Source: Actinomycetota bacterium (lineage in GTDB: Bacteria; Actinomycetota; Humimicrobiia; Humimicrobiales; Humimicrobiaceae). Taken from it: a stretch of DNA of 9,448 nucleotides. Under the pieces are notes generated by a model. It saw only the letters and a list, made by a program, of their open reading frames with translations, did not search any database and was not told the DNA's origin. The stretch is from contig JAQVJB010000076.1 of the NCBI GenBank assembly GCA_028695395.1, positions 1-9,448 of the forward strand. The letters run 5' to 3'. Both the position numbers and the translations under genes were made by a program. Of the stretch, positions 1 through 6,616 are shown one piece after another (within the stretch, counting starts at the first letter, position 1; the number at the start of each line of letters is the position of its first letter).

Positions 1-100
1 CAACAATATTGCAGCCTTCTTTGGCAAGTTCAGTGCTGATTCCTTTTCCAATACCTCTTCCTCCACCTGTTACCAGTGCCCATTTATCTTTTAGTTTCAT
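1..100 (-). CDS. Short-chain dehydrogenase/reductase, N-terminal fragment (cut by window edge)
   Basis: The first 33 codons of a short-chain dehydrogenase/reductase (SDR), running off the left edge of the window. The translation begins MKLKDKWALVTGGGRGIGKG and continues ISTELAKEGCNIV. The TGGGRGIGKG stretch at about residues 10-19 is the classical SDR glycine-rich TGxxxGxG motif that binds the NAD(P)H dinucleotide on a Rossmann fold, and the residues around it match FabG-like classical SDRs. The start is the ATG at 98-100, preceded by GGAG (106-109) with a 5-nt spacer. The substrate cannot be told: 3-oxoacyl-ACP reductase, sugar dehydrogenase and many other SDRs share this N-terminus. The gene lies about 460 bp from the next gene upstream, beyond a terminator, so it is probably transcribed separately from the glycosyltransferase block. 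Confidence 0.9.
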   Translation of the reverse strand, partial: MKLKDKWALVTGGGRGIGKGISTELAKEGCNIV

Positions 101-560
101 AAAAACTCCAAAATATTTAATTTTTATTTAATTATTTTATTATATCAGTAATATTTTTTCAGATATTTCTAATTTGAATGCTTGCTTTCAAGATATACCT
201 GCTTTTTAATTCACTCTGATATTGCATAATTTAATCATGATAAACATCACTATAACTAAAAAAGATATCTGACTGCGGCAAATGACGAGCTTAAAAATAA
301 TTAAGCAGCATAAAACCAAAGATTTATGCAATCTATTTGAATGAAAGATTGACAGACTTATTAAATGTTTATGGAAATTCTTATTGATAAAAACTCATTT
401 GCCTTCAGCAACCGGCTAAAAAAATGAGACCGCTTTTAAAACGGTCCCATTTAAAATATTTAACTTATTACTTTTCTATATTCAAAAAATTTTTTAGAAA
501 ATAAAAAAATTAGATATGTGTTTTAAAAAATTATCTTCATCTTGGCTTTCAGTGTGGAAC
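101..560. other. Non-coding stretch between SDR gene and antitoxin-like gene
   Basis: About 460 bp of very AT-rich sequence without a supportable gene. It contains the intrinsic terminator at 416-450 that would end the antitoxin transcript. The segment from about 101 to 200 would have to hold the SDR promoter, but I see no convincing -35/-10 pair standing out from the AT-rich background. All reading frames on both strands are broken by frequent stops. Confidence 0.6.
416..450 (-). terminator. Rho-independent terminator downstream of the antitoxin-like gene
   Basis: Read on the minus strand, ATGGGACCG (450-442) pairs with CGGTCTCAT (432-424) to give a 9-bp stem with one G-U wobble and a 9-nt loop. 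It is followed directly by seven T residues (the seven A's at 418-424 on the plus strand, the first overlapping the end of the stem). It lies about 110 nt beyond the stop codon at 561. On the plus strand no T-run follows the hairpin, so it works only for leftward transcription. Confidence 0.85.
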
Positions 561-788
561 TTATCCGTTATCTCTTTCAGCTGCTTCAAGCATTTTTTTG
601 GCAAGTCTTAATTCAGTTTTTCTTTTTATCTCTTCATTATAGACTCTAAGCTCTGCAACAAGCTTATTATATCTTGTAATATAAATCGTATCCCCAAGAT
701 TTTCCGTAAGATATTTGGTGAGATTAATCCTCAGGTCATTTGTATCGATCCTTAATACATTATCTCCTAATCTTTCATTATTATCCAT
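561..788 (-). CDS. Phd/YefM-family antitoxin-like protein, apparently without a toxin partner
   Basis: A 75-aa protein resembling type II toxin-antitoxin antitoxins of the Phd/YefM family. The N-terminal part (about residues 12-47: LRIDTNDLRINL, then GDTIYITRYNKLVAEL) follows the family pattern of a short beta strand, a helix, and the 'I-T-r-.-.-k-.-V-A-.-L' strand that forms the dimeric DNA-binding fold. The Lys/Glu-rich C-terminal tail (about 48-75) is where such proteins normally wrap the toxin. The ATG at 786-788 has a consensus AGAGGAGG site at 793-800 with a 4-nt spacer, and a terminator follows at 416-450, so it looks like an independent single-gene unit. In the usual arrangement a toxin (Doc, RelE/YoeB or PIN type) follows immediately; here about 460 bp without an intact ORF follows, and the gene upstream is a glycosyltransferase. 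It may be an orphan antitoxin, a relic of a lost pair, or a small autoregulating DNA-binding protein. Family assignment is by pattern only. Confidence 0.72.
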   Translation of the reverse strand: MDNNERLGDNVLRIDTNDLRINLTKYLTENLGDTIYITRYNKLVAELRVYNEEIKRKTELRLAKKMLEAAERDNG

Positions 789-792
789 TTTT

Positions 793-800
793 CCTCCTCT
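793..800 (-). promoter_or_regulatory. Strong ribosome binding site of the antitoxin-like gene
   Basis: AGAGGAGG on the minus strand, four bases ahead of the ATG at 788. It is the closest match to the 16S anti-SD consensus in the window and is stronger than those of the glycosyltransferase genes. This supports the 75-aa ORF as a real, efficiently translated gene. Confidence 0.8.
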
Positions 801-941
801 TTATATAAGCTTGAGACTTATTTTCTTATACAAATTAAAATATCACATTTATATTAATATTATAATTAATAATATATTGATTTTTATATTAAAACTAATT
901 TATACATATTGCAATTATAAATAAAGAAAATATGAAAATAT

Positions 942-958
942 TAATAAATAATTTATTA
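942..958. repeat. AT-only 17-bp inverted repeat
   Basis: TAATAAAT, a central A, then ATTTATTA: two perfect 8-bp arms with a 1-bp centre. It lies about 80 nt past the stop codon of the last glycosyltransferase gene and about 155 nt ahead of the antitoxin-like gene. Short palindromes made only of A and T arise readily by chance in such AT-rich DNA, so an operator role for the autoregulating antitoxin family is only a possibility. Confidence 0.35.
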
Positions 959-1036
959 GAAACAAATATTAAATTATTATTTTGGCGGGAAAATTCTTAT
1001 TATGGTTTTATGTATATTTTCTTATATCGGCAGCTT

Positions 1037-2179
1037 TCATGCTTTTCTTTTTATTTTGCCATAGACATATCCAAACGCCTTTGCGATATCAATAAAAATA
1101 AGCATGAAAGGAGCAAGCAAGATGGAAGAAATTTTTAGCATTGTTCTTTTAAGCGGACTCTTCATATGCAACCAGGTATCTTTAAGCCTTAAAAGAGGCT
1201 TGTATATATAAAAGATTATAAGCGGTATAAAGAGAATTGAAACCCACGGGCTGACAAAAATTGATAAAATGATTAAGGCGATAAATATAAAAAAAGATAA
1301 AAATCTTATCAAATGCCTGTATGTATACATTCTTCCGATCGCATCCCCTTTTGAATAACGGAAAAACTGCTTAAAAATCGATACAAGGTTTTCCCTCATT
1401 CTCCAGTAAACTACCGCTTCAGGATTGAAAGCTATTTTAAACCCTTTGCATACAAGACTAAAATTAAACTTCATATCCTCACCGTAATCAAGATGCTGCG
1501 GATATCCTCCGACTTCCTGCCATGCGCTTTTCAAAAAGCTTATATTCCTCGATGACGGCATAAACCTTTCAGGATCTATTTCTTTTACTCCGGGCATTAT
1601 GCACATTTCAAGCAGTTTTTCTAAAAAAGTAAGGGCTACAGGATGTGAATAACCGCCCGCAACATCAAACTGCTTTTTATCATTAAAATAAAATTTGCTT
1701 ATTTCATATAACCAGTCTTTGTCAAGACTGCATCCACCGTCGCTGCAGCATATTATTTCATTTGACGCATGACTGATTGCAATATTCCTTCCTTCCGCTA
1801 TTTTTGAACCGGGAGAGCTGAACAGGCATAGTCTTAGCTTAGATTCCTTATTTACTCTGTTCTTTTCTTTATGGCCTGACTTTTCTTTTACTGAAAGAAA
1901 AATATCTTTAATGATTTCCTCATTTTTTACCTGCATGTAATCGCTATGTTCTCTGCTATTTTCAATAACTGTAAAGTTAATTCCTGCTTTTTCTGAAAAA
2001 AAATCATCTATAACCTTGAGCGTATTATCTGAAGAGCCGCCATCTACAATAATTATTTCTCCCGGAAGACAGTTTTGTTCAAGAAGGCTTTTCATAAAAT
2101 TAATTATCGATTTTTCCTCATTAAAAATCGTACTGATAAAAGTGATTTTATCTAATACCTGCCGGCTCTTATTTTCCAT
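1037..2179 (-). CDS. Membrane-anchored family 2 glycosyltransferase
   Basis: A 380-aa GT2 (GT-A fold) enzyme expected to transfer a sugar from a nucleotide-sugar donor at the cytoplasmic membrane face. It starts with the nucleotide-binding strands (KITFISTIFNEEKSI, 11-25) and has IIIVDGGSSDNT (42-53). The A-E-G-R-N motif is at about 128-132, the metal/donor-binding SDGGCSLD region at 146-153, a PSSRNISF segment at 208-215, the catalytic-base-type GEDMKF at 233-238, and YWRMREN (258-264) in the position of the (Q/R)xxRW-like element. The C-terminus is hydrophobic, with likely membrane helices at about 290-328 and 348-370, then a basic tail. A hydrophilic stretch at about 72-115 lengthens the loop before the AEGRN motif compared with ordinary relatives. 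Its ATG lies 2 nt past the stop of the upstream GT2 gene (AGG about nine bases ahead), so the two are surely co-transcribed. Last gene of the block. The specific sugar cannot be deduced. Confidence 0.9.
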   Translation of the reverse strand: MENKSRQVLDKITFISTIFNEEKSIINFMKSLLEQNCLPGEIIIVDGGSSDNTLKVIDDFFSEKAGINFTVIENSREHSDYMQVKNEEIIKDIFLSVKEKSGHKEKNRVNKESKLRLCLFSSPGSKIAEGRNIAISHASNEIICCSDGGCSLDKDWLYEISKFYFNDKKQFDVAGGYSHPVALTFLEKLLEMCIMPGVKEIDPERFMPSSRNISFLKSAWQEVGGYPQHLDYGEDMKFNFSLVCKGFKIAFNPEAVVYWRMRENLVSIFKQFFRYSKGDAIGRMYTYRHLIRFLSFFIFIALIILSIFVSPWVSILFIPLIIFYIYKPLLRLKDTWLHMKSPLKRTMLKISSILLAPFMLIFIDIAKAFGYVYGKIKRKA

Positions 2180-2181
2180 TT

Positions 2182-3171
2182 TTATAAACCTGAAAAATAT
2201 AATTTTATGACTTTAAAATAATTAAATGATTTTATAATATTTTTTCTTCTATAGGTAAAAAGATAGAATAAAAAAAATATAAAAGCTCTTTTTACCATCC
2301 CGCAGAAATAAAAAAAACTGATAATACGGGCATGCATTTTTGAATGATTTTTTTCAAAATACAATTTTCTGCTTTTCCATACACTTTTTTCTCTTTTAGT
2401 AAAATCCCTTAAAGCTATTGCGCTGTCAAGATGAGTTATTACAAAATCCGGAAAATAATAGTTCTTAAACCCTCTTTTTTTTAACCTGAGACATAAGTCA
2501 GTATCTTCGCTGTACATAAAATAATCTTCATCAAACCCGTTTAAACTAAAAAATAATTCTTTTTTTATAAGTAAAAAAGCGCCGCTTACCCAATCCACTT
2601 CTTTTATTGATTCATGGTCCCACCAGGTCATAAAATAAGAGGCAAAAATCTTTGATTTCTTAAAGAGGCCTGCCAGTAGAAAACTTTCATAGAATTGCCT
2701 GGCAATAGTCGGAAATGTCCTGCAGCTGTACTGAAGACTTCCATCATTATTTAAAGTCCTGGCTCCTACTGCTCCCATCATGCCGTCTTTATCAGCTTTA
2801 TTTTTCACAAATGATAATAAGATGCCCAGGTCCCTGCTTTCTATTACCGTATCAGGGTTAAGAAAGATAAGATATTCAGATTCTGCTTGTCTTGCTGCTT
2901 CATTTGAGGCATGGCAAAACCCTGTATTTCTTTCAGATTCAATAAGCCGCAGATTATTTGAATCAAAGCATTTTTTCCTTAAGAACTCTGCGCTTCCGTC
3001 TGTTGAAGCATTATCAAAAAAAATCGCTTCCCAAACATCGTCCTGTTTGTCATATTCATTTATTGATTCTTTTTTGGCACTGACCATATATAATTCCTGA
3101 AGGCTGCCTATCAGCCCTTTCAGGAATTCGATGCCATTATAATTTACAATTATGAAACTGAATATTTTCAT
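2182..3171 (-). CDS. Family 2 glycosyltransferase, WbbL/rhamnosyltransferase-like
   Basis: A 329-aa GT2 enzyme of the type that includes rhamnosyltransferases such as WbbL/RfbF. Motifs in order: IIVNYNG (7-13), FFDNASTDGS (51-60), RNTGFCHASN (81-90) and the metal-binding LNPDT (104-108). Next come VDWVSGAFLLIKKELF (192-207) and NGFDEDYFMYSEDTDLCLRL (211-230), which carries the catalytic ED pair. The motif after this is normally H..G.S; here it reads ITHLDSAIA (245-253) and lacks the glycine. A 20-residue hydrophilic stretch (about 29-48) interrupts the first beta-alpha unit. The C-terminal ~40 residues hold one hydrophobic segment (about 284-306) followed by basic residues, suggesting membrane association. 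The ATG at 3169-3171 lies 27 nt after the preceding stop, with no strong SD visible. An inverted repeat at 3092-3128 could fold in the mRNA near the start. The rhamnose assignment is a family resemblance, not proven. Confidence 0.9.
   Translation of the reverse strand: MKIFSFIIVNYNGIEFLKGLIGSLQELYMVSAKKESINEYDKQDDVWEAIFFDNASTDGSAEFLRKKCFDSNNLRLIESERNTGFCHASNEAARQAESEYLIFLNPDTVIESRDLGILLSFVKNKADKDGMMGAVGARTLNNDGSLQYSCRTFPTIARQFYESFLLAGLFKKSKIFASYFMTWWDHESIKEVDWVSGAFLLIKKELFFSLNGFDEDYFMYSEDTDLCLRLKKRGFKNYYFPDFVITHLDSAIALRDFTKREKSVWKSRKLYFEKNHSKMHARIISFFYFCGMVKRAFIFFLFYLFTYRRKNIIKSFNYFKVIKLYFSGL
3092..3128 (-). repeat. Inverted repeat/hairpin inside the 5' end of the WbbL-like gene
   Basis: Outer arms AATTCCTGAA (3092-3101) and TTCAGGAATT (3119-3128) are perfectly complementary over 10 bp. 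They are followed inward by GGCT (3102-3105) and AGCC (3113-3116), with a 2-nt bulge at 3117-3118 and a 7-nt loop. The resulting 14-bp stem begins 44 nt inside the coding sequence. It has more GC than the surroundings and no T-run, so it is not an intrinsic terminator. It may affect translation or mRNA stability, or be a coincidence of codon choice. Confidence 0.55.
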
Positions 3172-3198
3172 AGAGTTAAACCATGCATGATAAAAAAA

Positions 3199-4881
3199 TC
3201 ATTCTTTTTTTATTCTTTCTACAGCTCCTGAAATGATTTTTAAAAGGTTTTCTTCAAAATTTTTATTTGAATACCTTTGAGAATCTTCTCTTGCCTTAAA
3301 CTTTATTTTCTCAATATCCTTATAATTTCTTATAACATTAATAGTTTTCTTTTTTAAGCCGGCAATATCCTCGAACTTGAATCCATTTACTGATTCTTCG
3401 ATTATCTCTTTCTGCCCTCCCTTGTTTATTACTATCGGTATGCACCCTGCTGACATCGCTTCTACGGTAGTAATGCCGAAATGCTCAAATTTTGCCGGGT
3501 TTTTATTCTCATCTTCATTCAGCCCGGAAGCATGCCAGAAAATCATTGCTTTTGAAAATAAATTCTTAAGATCTTCCCAAGAAATATTTGTCATTATTTC
3601 AATAGGATATCCCTGAGATATCTCCCTTATCTTTTTGACATATTCAATATGCTTTTCCCTGTTTTCAAGCCCCCCTGCAAGAATCAGCCTGTATCCCTCC
3701 GTCTCATCAGGGTTGCTTTTTATCATATCAATAAATGCCCGGGCAAGCTCATATTGTTTCTTATTATGATGTTCGGGGAAAAACCTTCCTACGCTTAAAA
3801 TTATTTTTTCTTTTGACCCTATCTCAAAACTGTCAGTATCAACCGGAGGGAAAAGTATTCTGCTTTCTTTTTTCCAGTACTTTTTTATCCAATATTTTGA
3901 GTAATCAGATATTGACAAGATTTCATTATAACTTTCCAGAAATTTAAAGCCCGATGGATATGTAATAAGAAACATGGGAATAAATCCAAGTATTTTAAAA
4001 AAAATCTTCTTGGGCAGGCTGATAGCAGTCTCATCGTATAAGACAACCCCGAGCTTTCTTGAATCTTGTTTATTATCGTTCTGCACGGAAGGCACAAAAA
4101 CATCGGAACTGATTTTAATATAGCTTACTTCCCCGGCCTGAACGGGTATTTCAATGCTCTTTTTCTGGCCAGAATCAAGTTTATCGCTCACATTAAAAGA
4201 AGGTTTTCCAGAAAATGAGGATGGGTAAACTGATATTTTGACATTCATTGTTTCCAGATGAGTATCTTCAGGGTTTTTAATACCCAGCCTTAAAAATAAA
4301 TCAGGTTTTTTTTCAGTGCTTTCTAAAAGATGGTCATTATTTAAAACATATCGGCTCCTGTCTGCCTTAATTACAATTTCGCCAGTACTCCAGCTTCCTC
4401 TTTTAAGCATAAATCTCTTGAGCTCATAAATTCCTTCTGTAATTTCGATTTTATCTGGAGATTTAAAAAATTTTTCTGATTTTTTATAAAGCCATTTTGC
4501 CGGTTTTCTAAAGAAAAATAGTAAAAAACGATGTATAAATCTGAAATCGGAATCAAACGGAGTCGGAAAATAGCAGACATATATATTATGCTTTGCTTTT
4601 GCTGTAAAGGCGCTCAGATATGTCGCATTTATAAATACATCATAATCGCCCGTAATATTTTGGGAATAATCATCAGAAATAAAAGGAAGTATTTTTAAAT
4701 TGACTCTTGAGAGGTCCAGATTCAGTCTTTCGGATACTTCTGATAAATCGCTGTAAAGGTCAGTAATCAAATCAACCTTATAGATATCTTTTTTTGAAAG
4801 CACCTCTGCCATTTTACAACTATATCTTTCTCCTCCGCCAAGAGTTGAAAGATATCTGTCAAAAATCCCAATTTTTATCAT
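3199..4881 (-). CDS. Family 4 glycosyltransferase with inserted beta-rich domain (ALG11-like)
   Basis: A 560-aa GT-B enzyme. The N-terminal half carries IGIFDRYLSTLGGGERY (4-20), whose G-G-G-E-R loop is typical of GT4 and ALG11-like transferases, and NIYVCYFPTPFDSDFRF (99-115). The C-terminal donor-binding half carries ILSVGRFFPEHHNKKQ (361-376), LILAGG (399-404) and EHFGITTVEAMSAGCIPIV (466-484), which is the retaining-GT4 E-x7-E motif (E466, E474). GT4 enzymes are usually 350-420 aa. The extra length is an insert at about residues 145-290 (DNA about 4012-4449), between the first domain and the interdomain SDYSKYWIKKYW region. It begins GIYELKRF...SWSTGEIVI and ends IKISSDVFVPS...DSRKLGVVL, with alternating beta-strand-like segments between. 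I read it as an accessory beta-sandwich, possibly carbohydrate-binding. ATG start at 4879-4881 with only a weak SD; the upstream gap holds direct repeats. Donor and acceptor unknown. Confidence 0.9.
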   Translation of the reverse strand: MIKIGIFDRYLSTLGGGERYSCKMAEVLSKKDIYKVDLITDLYSDLSEVSERLNLDLSRVNLKILPFISDDYSQNITGDYDVFINATYLSAFTAKAKHNIYVCYFPTPFDSDFRFIHRFLLFFFRKPAKWLYKKSEKFFKSPDKIEITEGIYELKRFMLKRGSWSTGEIVIKADRSRYVLNNDHLLESTEKKPDLFLRLGIKNPEDTHLETMNVKISVYPSSFSGKPSFNVSDKLDSGQKKSIEIPVQAGEVSYIKISSDVFVPSVQNDNKQDSRKLGVVLYDETAISLPKKIFFKILGFIPMFLITYPSGFKFLESYNEILSISDYSKYWIKKYWKKESRILFPPVDTDSFEIGSKEKIILSVGRFFPEHHNKKQYELARAFIDMIKSNPDETEGYRLILAGGLENREKHIEYVKKIREISQGYPIEIMTNISWEDLKNLFSKAMIFWHASGLNEDENKNPAKFEHFGITTVEAMSAGCIPIVINKGGQKEIIEESVNGFKFEDIAGLKKKTINVIRNYKDIEKIKFKAREDSQRYSNKNFEENLLKIISGAVERIKKE

Positions 4882-4943
4882 TTTACAATAACCATTCTTT
4901 TTAAATCAGTTTTTAAACCCAAGCTTAAATTTTGATTCCCGAT

Positions 4944-4998
4944 ATTGATATCCAATAATAATTGATATTGATATCCAATAATATTGATATCCAATAAT
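4944..4998. repeat. Three direct repeats of a 16-bp unit between two glycosyltransferase genes
   Basis: The unit ATTGATATCCAATAAT occurs exactly at 4944-4959, 4967-4982 and 4983-4998, with start spacings of 23 and 16 bp. The first two copies also share the preceding GAT. Each unit contains ATTG-ATATC-CAAT, with inverted 4-bp arms around a GATATC core. The array fills much of the 134-bp gap between the stop of the 525-aa GT2 gene and the start of the 560-aa GT4 gene, on the 5' side of the latter. Slippage duplication or a regulatory protein site are both possible. Confidence 0.85.
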
Positions 4999-5015
4999 AA
5001 TAAAAAAAAGAAAAA

Positions 5016-6593
5016 TTAAAAATCATTTAACCACTTTATTATTTCATCATCCTTTAGTTTTGCATCTCTCCGGATTTTTATTCTTTCAGGCAGCTTTTGA
5101 AAAAGAAGGATAAAAAATTCAAAAAATACCTTTATTCTTATAGGGATGTCTATCCTTGAAACAGGCCTTCTTCTTATTTTTAAAATTATAGCATGGCCAA
5201 GGTTAATGAATGCCGATGCTGCAAAAGATAAATAATTTTTTAAAAATGCCCCAAACCATGCACATTTGTATATCATTAAAAGCCTGTTCCGCAATACATG
5301 GTAGGTGAAACCATATGACCATTCTGTTCCGGAACCGCAGTGAAAATGCCGGAGTACGGAATCTGTACAGATATAATTCCTGTAACCGGAAAGTTTCAGT
5401 CGCCAGAAGAAATCTATATCTTCATAATATGTAAAAAATTTTTTATCAAAAAATCCGATTTTATCAAGTAAGCATTTTCTGCATAAAAACCCTGTTCCGG
5501 GAATGGCAAATACCTCTTTTATATTATTTAAATCCGGTGATGATTTATTTTCTTCTTCATTTCTTTTATCAGATATTTTATCAAATTTTTCATATCCTAT
5601 TTCTTTTGCATAGAATTTTCTATTTAGCATGCTGCCCATACTGTTGATAATAAATCGGGGAGACGGCAGGTCATTTTTGTCAAGATCAATTGTTATCTCT
5701 TCGCTTCTGTTTTCAATTCTTCCTGAAAAAACAATCTCATCTGCAATTTTTATATTTATAGTTTCACCAATAGGTAATTCAGATATATGAATCTTAACTT
5801 TTATTTTTAAATTATTATCAGGAACAGGGATTGCTATTAAGGATTTTCTTCTGATTCTATATATAATATCCCCGCTATTATTCTTGCCCGCAGGAACTAC
5901 CCCATCAAGATATTTAATGCTCCTTTGCAAAAGCAGGCTGTCTTTTTCATTTTTAAAAACTTCCTTATTTTCCTTTTTGTGCTCTTCCGGAAAGGCATCA
6001 GCAATACTGTTTAGTTCAATGCTGTTTATCTCAGCGTAAAAAATATCATTATCTTTGCTGTTTTCATTATCTTTATTATTCTCATTGTCTTTGCTGTTTC
6101 CATAGGCTTTGTTATCCTCGCTATCTCTGTTGTCCTCATCAGTTTTGCTAAAAAAAATACTTAGAGGATAATAACGATAATAAAAGAATATCTTTGAACC
6201 TATCGCTCCAACCTTGCACTCTGCTCCTTTAAAATCTTCAAGCTCTCTTTCTTTAAATAATAATGTCTCTACCATTGCCAGCAGCCACTTGTGCTCTGCA
6301 ACACAATCATTATTGATAATTGCAATCAATTCTCCGTCTGCCTGACTTAAACCTATGTTATTGCCTTCTGCAAACCCGGTATTATCATCGCATGCAATTA
6401 TTTTTACTAAAGGAAAATTTTTTCGGGTAAAATTTATTGAACCGTCAGTAGAAGCATTATCAACCATTATTATCTGAATTTTATCTTTTGGATAATCCAG
6501 GCTGTTAAGTGATTCAAACAGGTTTTTAAGATAAATCTCTCCGTTATAATTTACTGTTATAACTGAAACAGAAGGTAAAGAATTTATGTCCAA
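5016..6593 (-). CDS. Family 2 glycosyltransferase with repeat linker and inserted beta-rich domain
   Basis: A 525-aa GT2 enzyme about 200 residues longer than usual. The N-terminal half of the GT-A fold is clear: VSVITVNYNG (9-18), MVDNASTDGS (43-52), DDNTGFAEGNN (69-79) and IINNDC (92-97), with NND in the metal-binding DxD position. The C-terminal half resumes at FAIPGTGFLCRKCLLDKIGF (362-381), then FFTYYEDIDFFWRLKLSGY (386-404, with the catalytic ED pair) and RHFHCGSGTEWS (415-426). About 230 residues (128-360) lie between where relatives have roughly 80-100. They hold five Asp/Asn/Lys-rich hexapeptides (154-183) and a beta-rich module (about 228-340) ending PRFIINSMGS...YAKEIGYEKFD, like the insert of the next gene. 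The C-terminal part (435-470) is hydrophobic and likely membrane-associated. The start must be TTG (6591-6593): the codon before it in frame is TAA, and AAAGG lies 6 nt upstream. Confidence 0.9.
   Translation of the reverse strand: MDINSLPSVSVITVNYNGEIYLKNLFESLNSLDYPKDKIQIIMVDNASTDGSINFTRKNFPLVKIIACDDNTGFAEGNNIGLSQADGELIAIINNDCVAEHKWLLAMVETLLFKERELEDFKGAECKVGAIGSKIFFYYRYYPLSIFFSKTDEDNRDSEDNKAYGNSKDNENNKDNENSKDNDIFYAEINSIELNSIADAFPEEHKKENKEVFKNEKDSLLLQRSIKYLDGVVPAGKNNSGDIIYRIRRKSLIAIPVPDNNLKIKVKIHISELPIGETINIKIADEIVFSGRIENRSEEITIDLDKNDLPSPRFIINSMGSMLNRKFYAKEIGYEKFDKISDKRNEEENKSSPDLNNIKEVFAIPGTGFLCRKCLLDKIGFFDKKFFTYYEDIDFFWRLKLSGYRNYICTDSVLRHFHCGSGTEWSYGFTYHVLRNRLLMIYKCAWFGAFLKNYLSFAASAFINLGHAIILKIRRRPVSRIDIPIRIKVFFEFFILLFQKLPERIKIRRDAKLKDDEIIKWLNDF
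6045..6134 (-). repeat. Five 18-nt in-frame tandem repeats coding Asp/Asn/Lys hexapeptides
   Basis: Within the 525-aa GT2 gene, residues 154-183 read as five hexapeptides: DNRDSE, DNKAYG, NSKDNE, NNKDNE, NSKDND. The last three are nearly identical in both protein and DNA (18-nt period), while the first two are diverged. This indicates recent in-frame duplication producing a charged, probably disordered linker between the GT-A core and the inserted beta module. Confidence 0.8.
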
Positions 6594-6599
6594 TTAATA

Positions 6600-6604
6600 C
6601 CTTT
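6600..6604 (-). promoter_or_regulatory. Ribosome binding site that fixes a TTG start
   Basis: AAAGG on the minus strand with a 6-nt spacer to the TTG at 6591-6593. The in-frame codon directly before the TTG is a TAA stop and no ATG or GTG follows before the conserved VSVITVNYNG motif. The SD position and the stop therefore agree on TTG. Confidence 0.75.
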
Positions 6605-6616
6605 CGGAAAAATTTC

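Larger units (their letters stand above)
789..1036. other. AT-rich spacer between glycosyltransferase block and antitoxin-like gene
   Basis: About 250 bp of extremely AT-rich sequence with no believable gene; short plus-strand ORFs here are chance products of low GC. It should hold the antitoxin promoter near 800-860 and the end of the glycosyltransferase transcript. The only symmetric element I see is a perfect AT-only inverted repeat (TAATAAAT, one base, ATTTATTA) at 942-958. It is too weak to be a convincing terminator but could be an operator-like site. Confidence 0.5.

Noticed and set aside
150..360. Possible remnant of a toxin gene (PIN-like flavour) downstream of the antitoxin-like gene on the minus strand
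   Set aside because: One minus-strand frame gives short toxin-like fragments, but it is broken by several stops, lies beyond the terminator at 416-450, and has no motif strong enough to separate it from chance.
715..1138. Plus-strand ORFs of 68-69 codons between the antitoxin-like gene and the glycosyltransferase block
   Set aside because: They overlap real minus-strand genes or consist of AT-rich low-complexity sequence (Ile/Tyr/Leu/Asn runs) and lack convincing ribosome binding sites.
4944..4998. CRISPR-like array
   Set aside because: The 16-bp units are too short, two of them abut with no spacer, and no cas gene is present.
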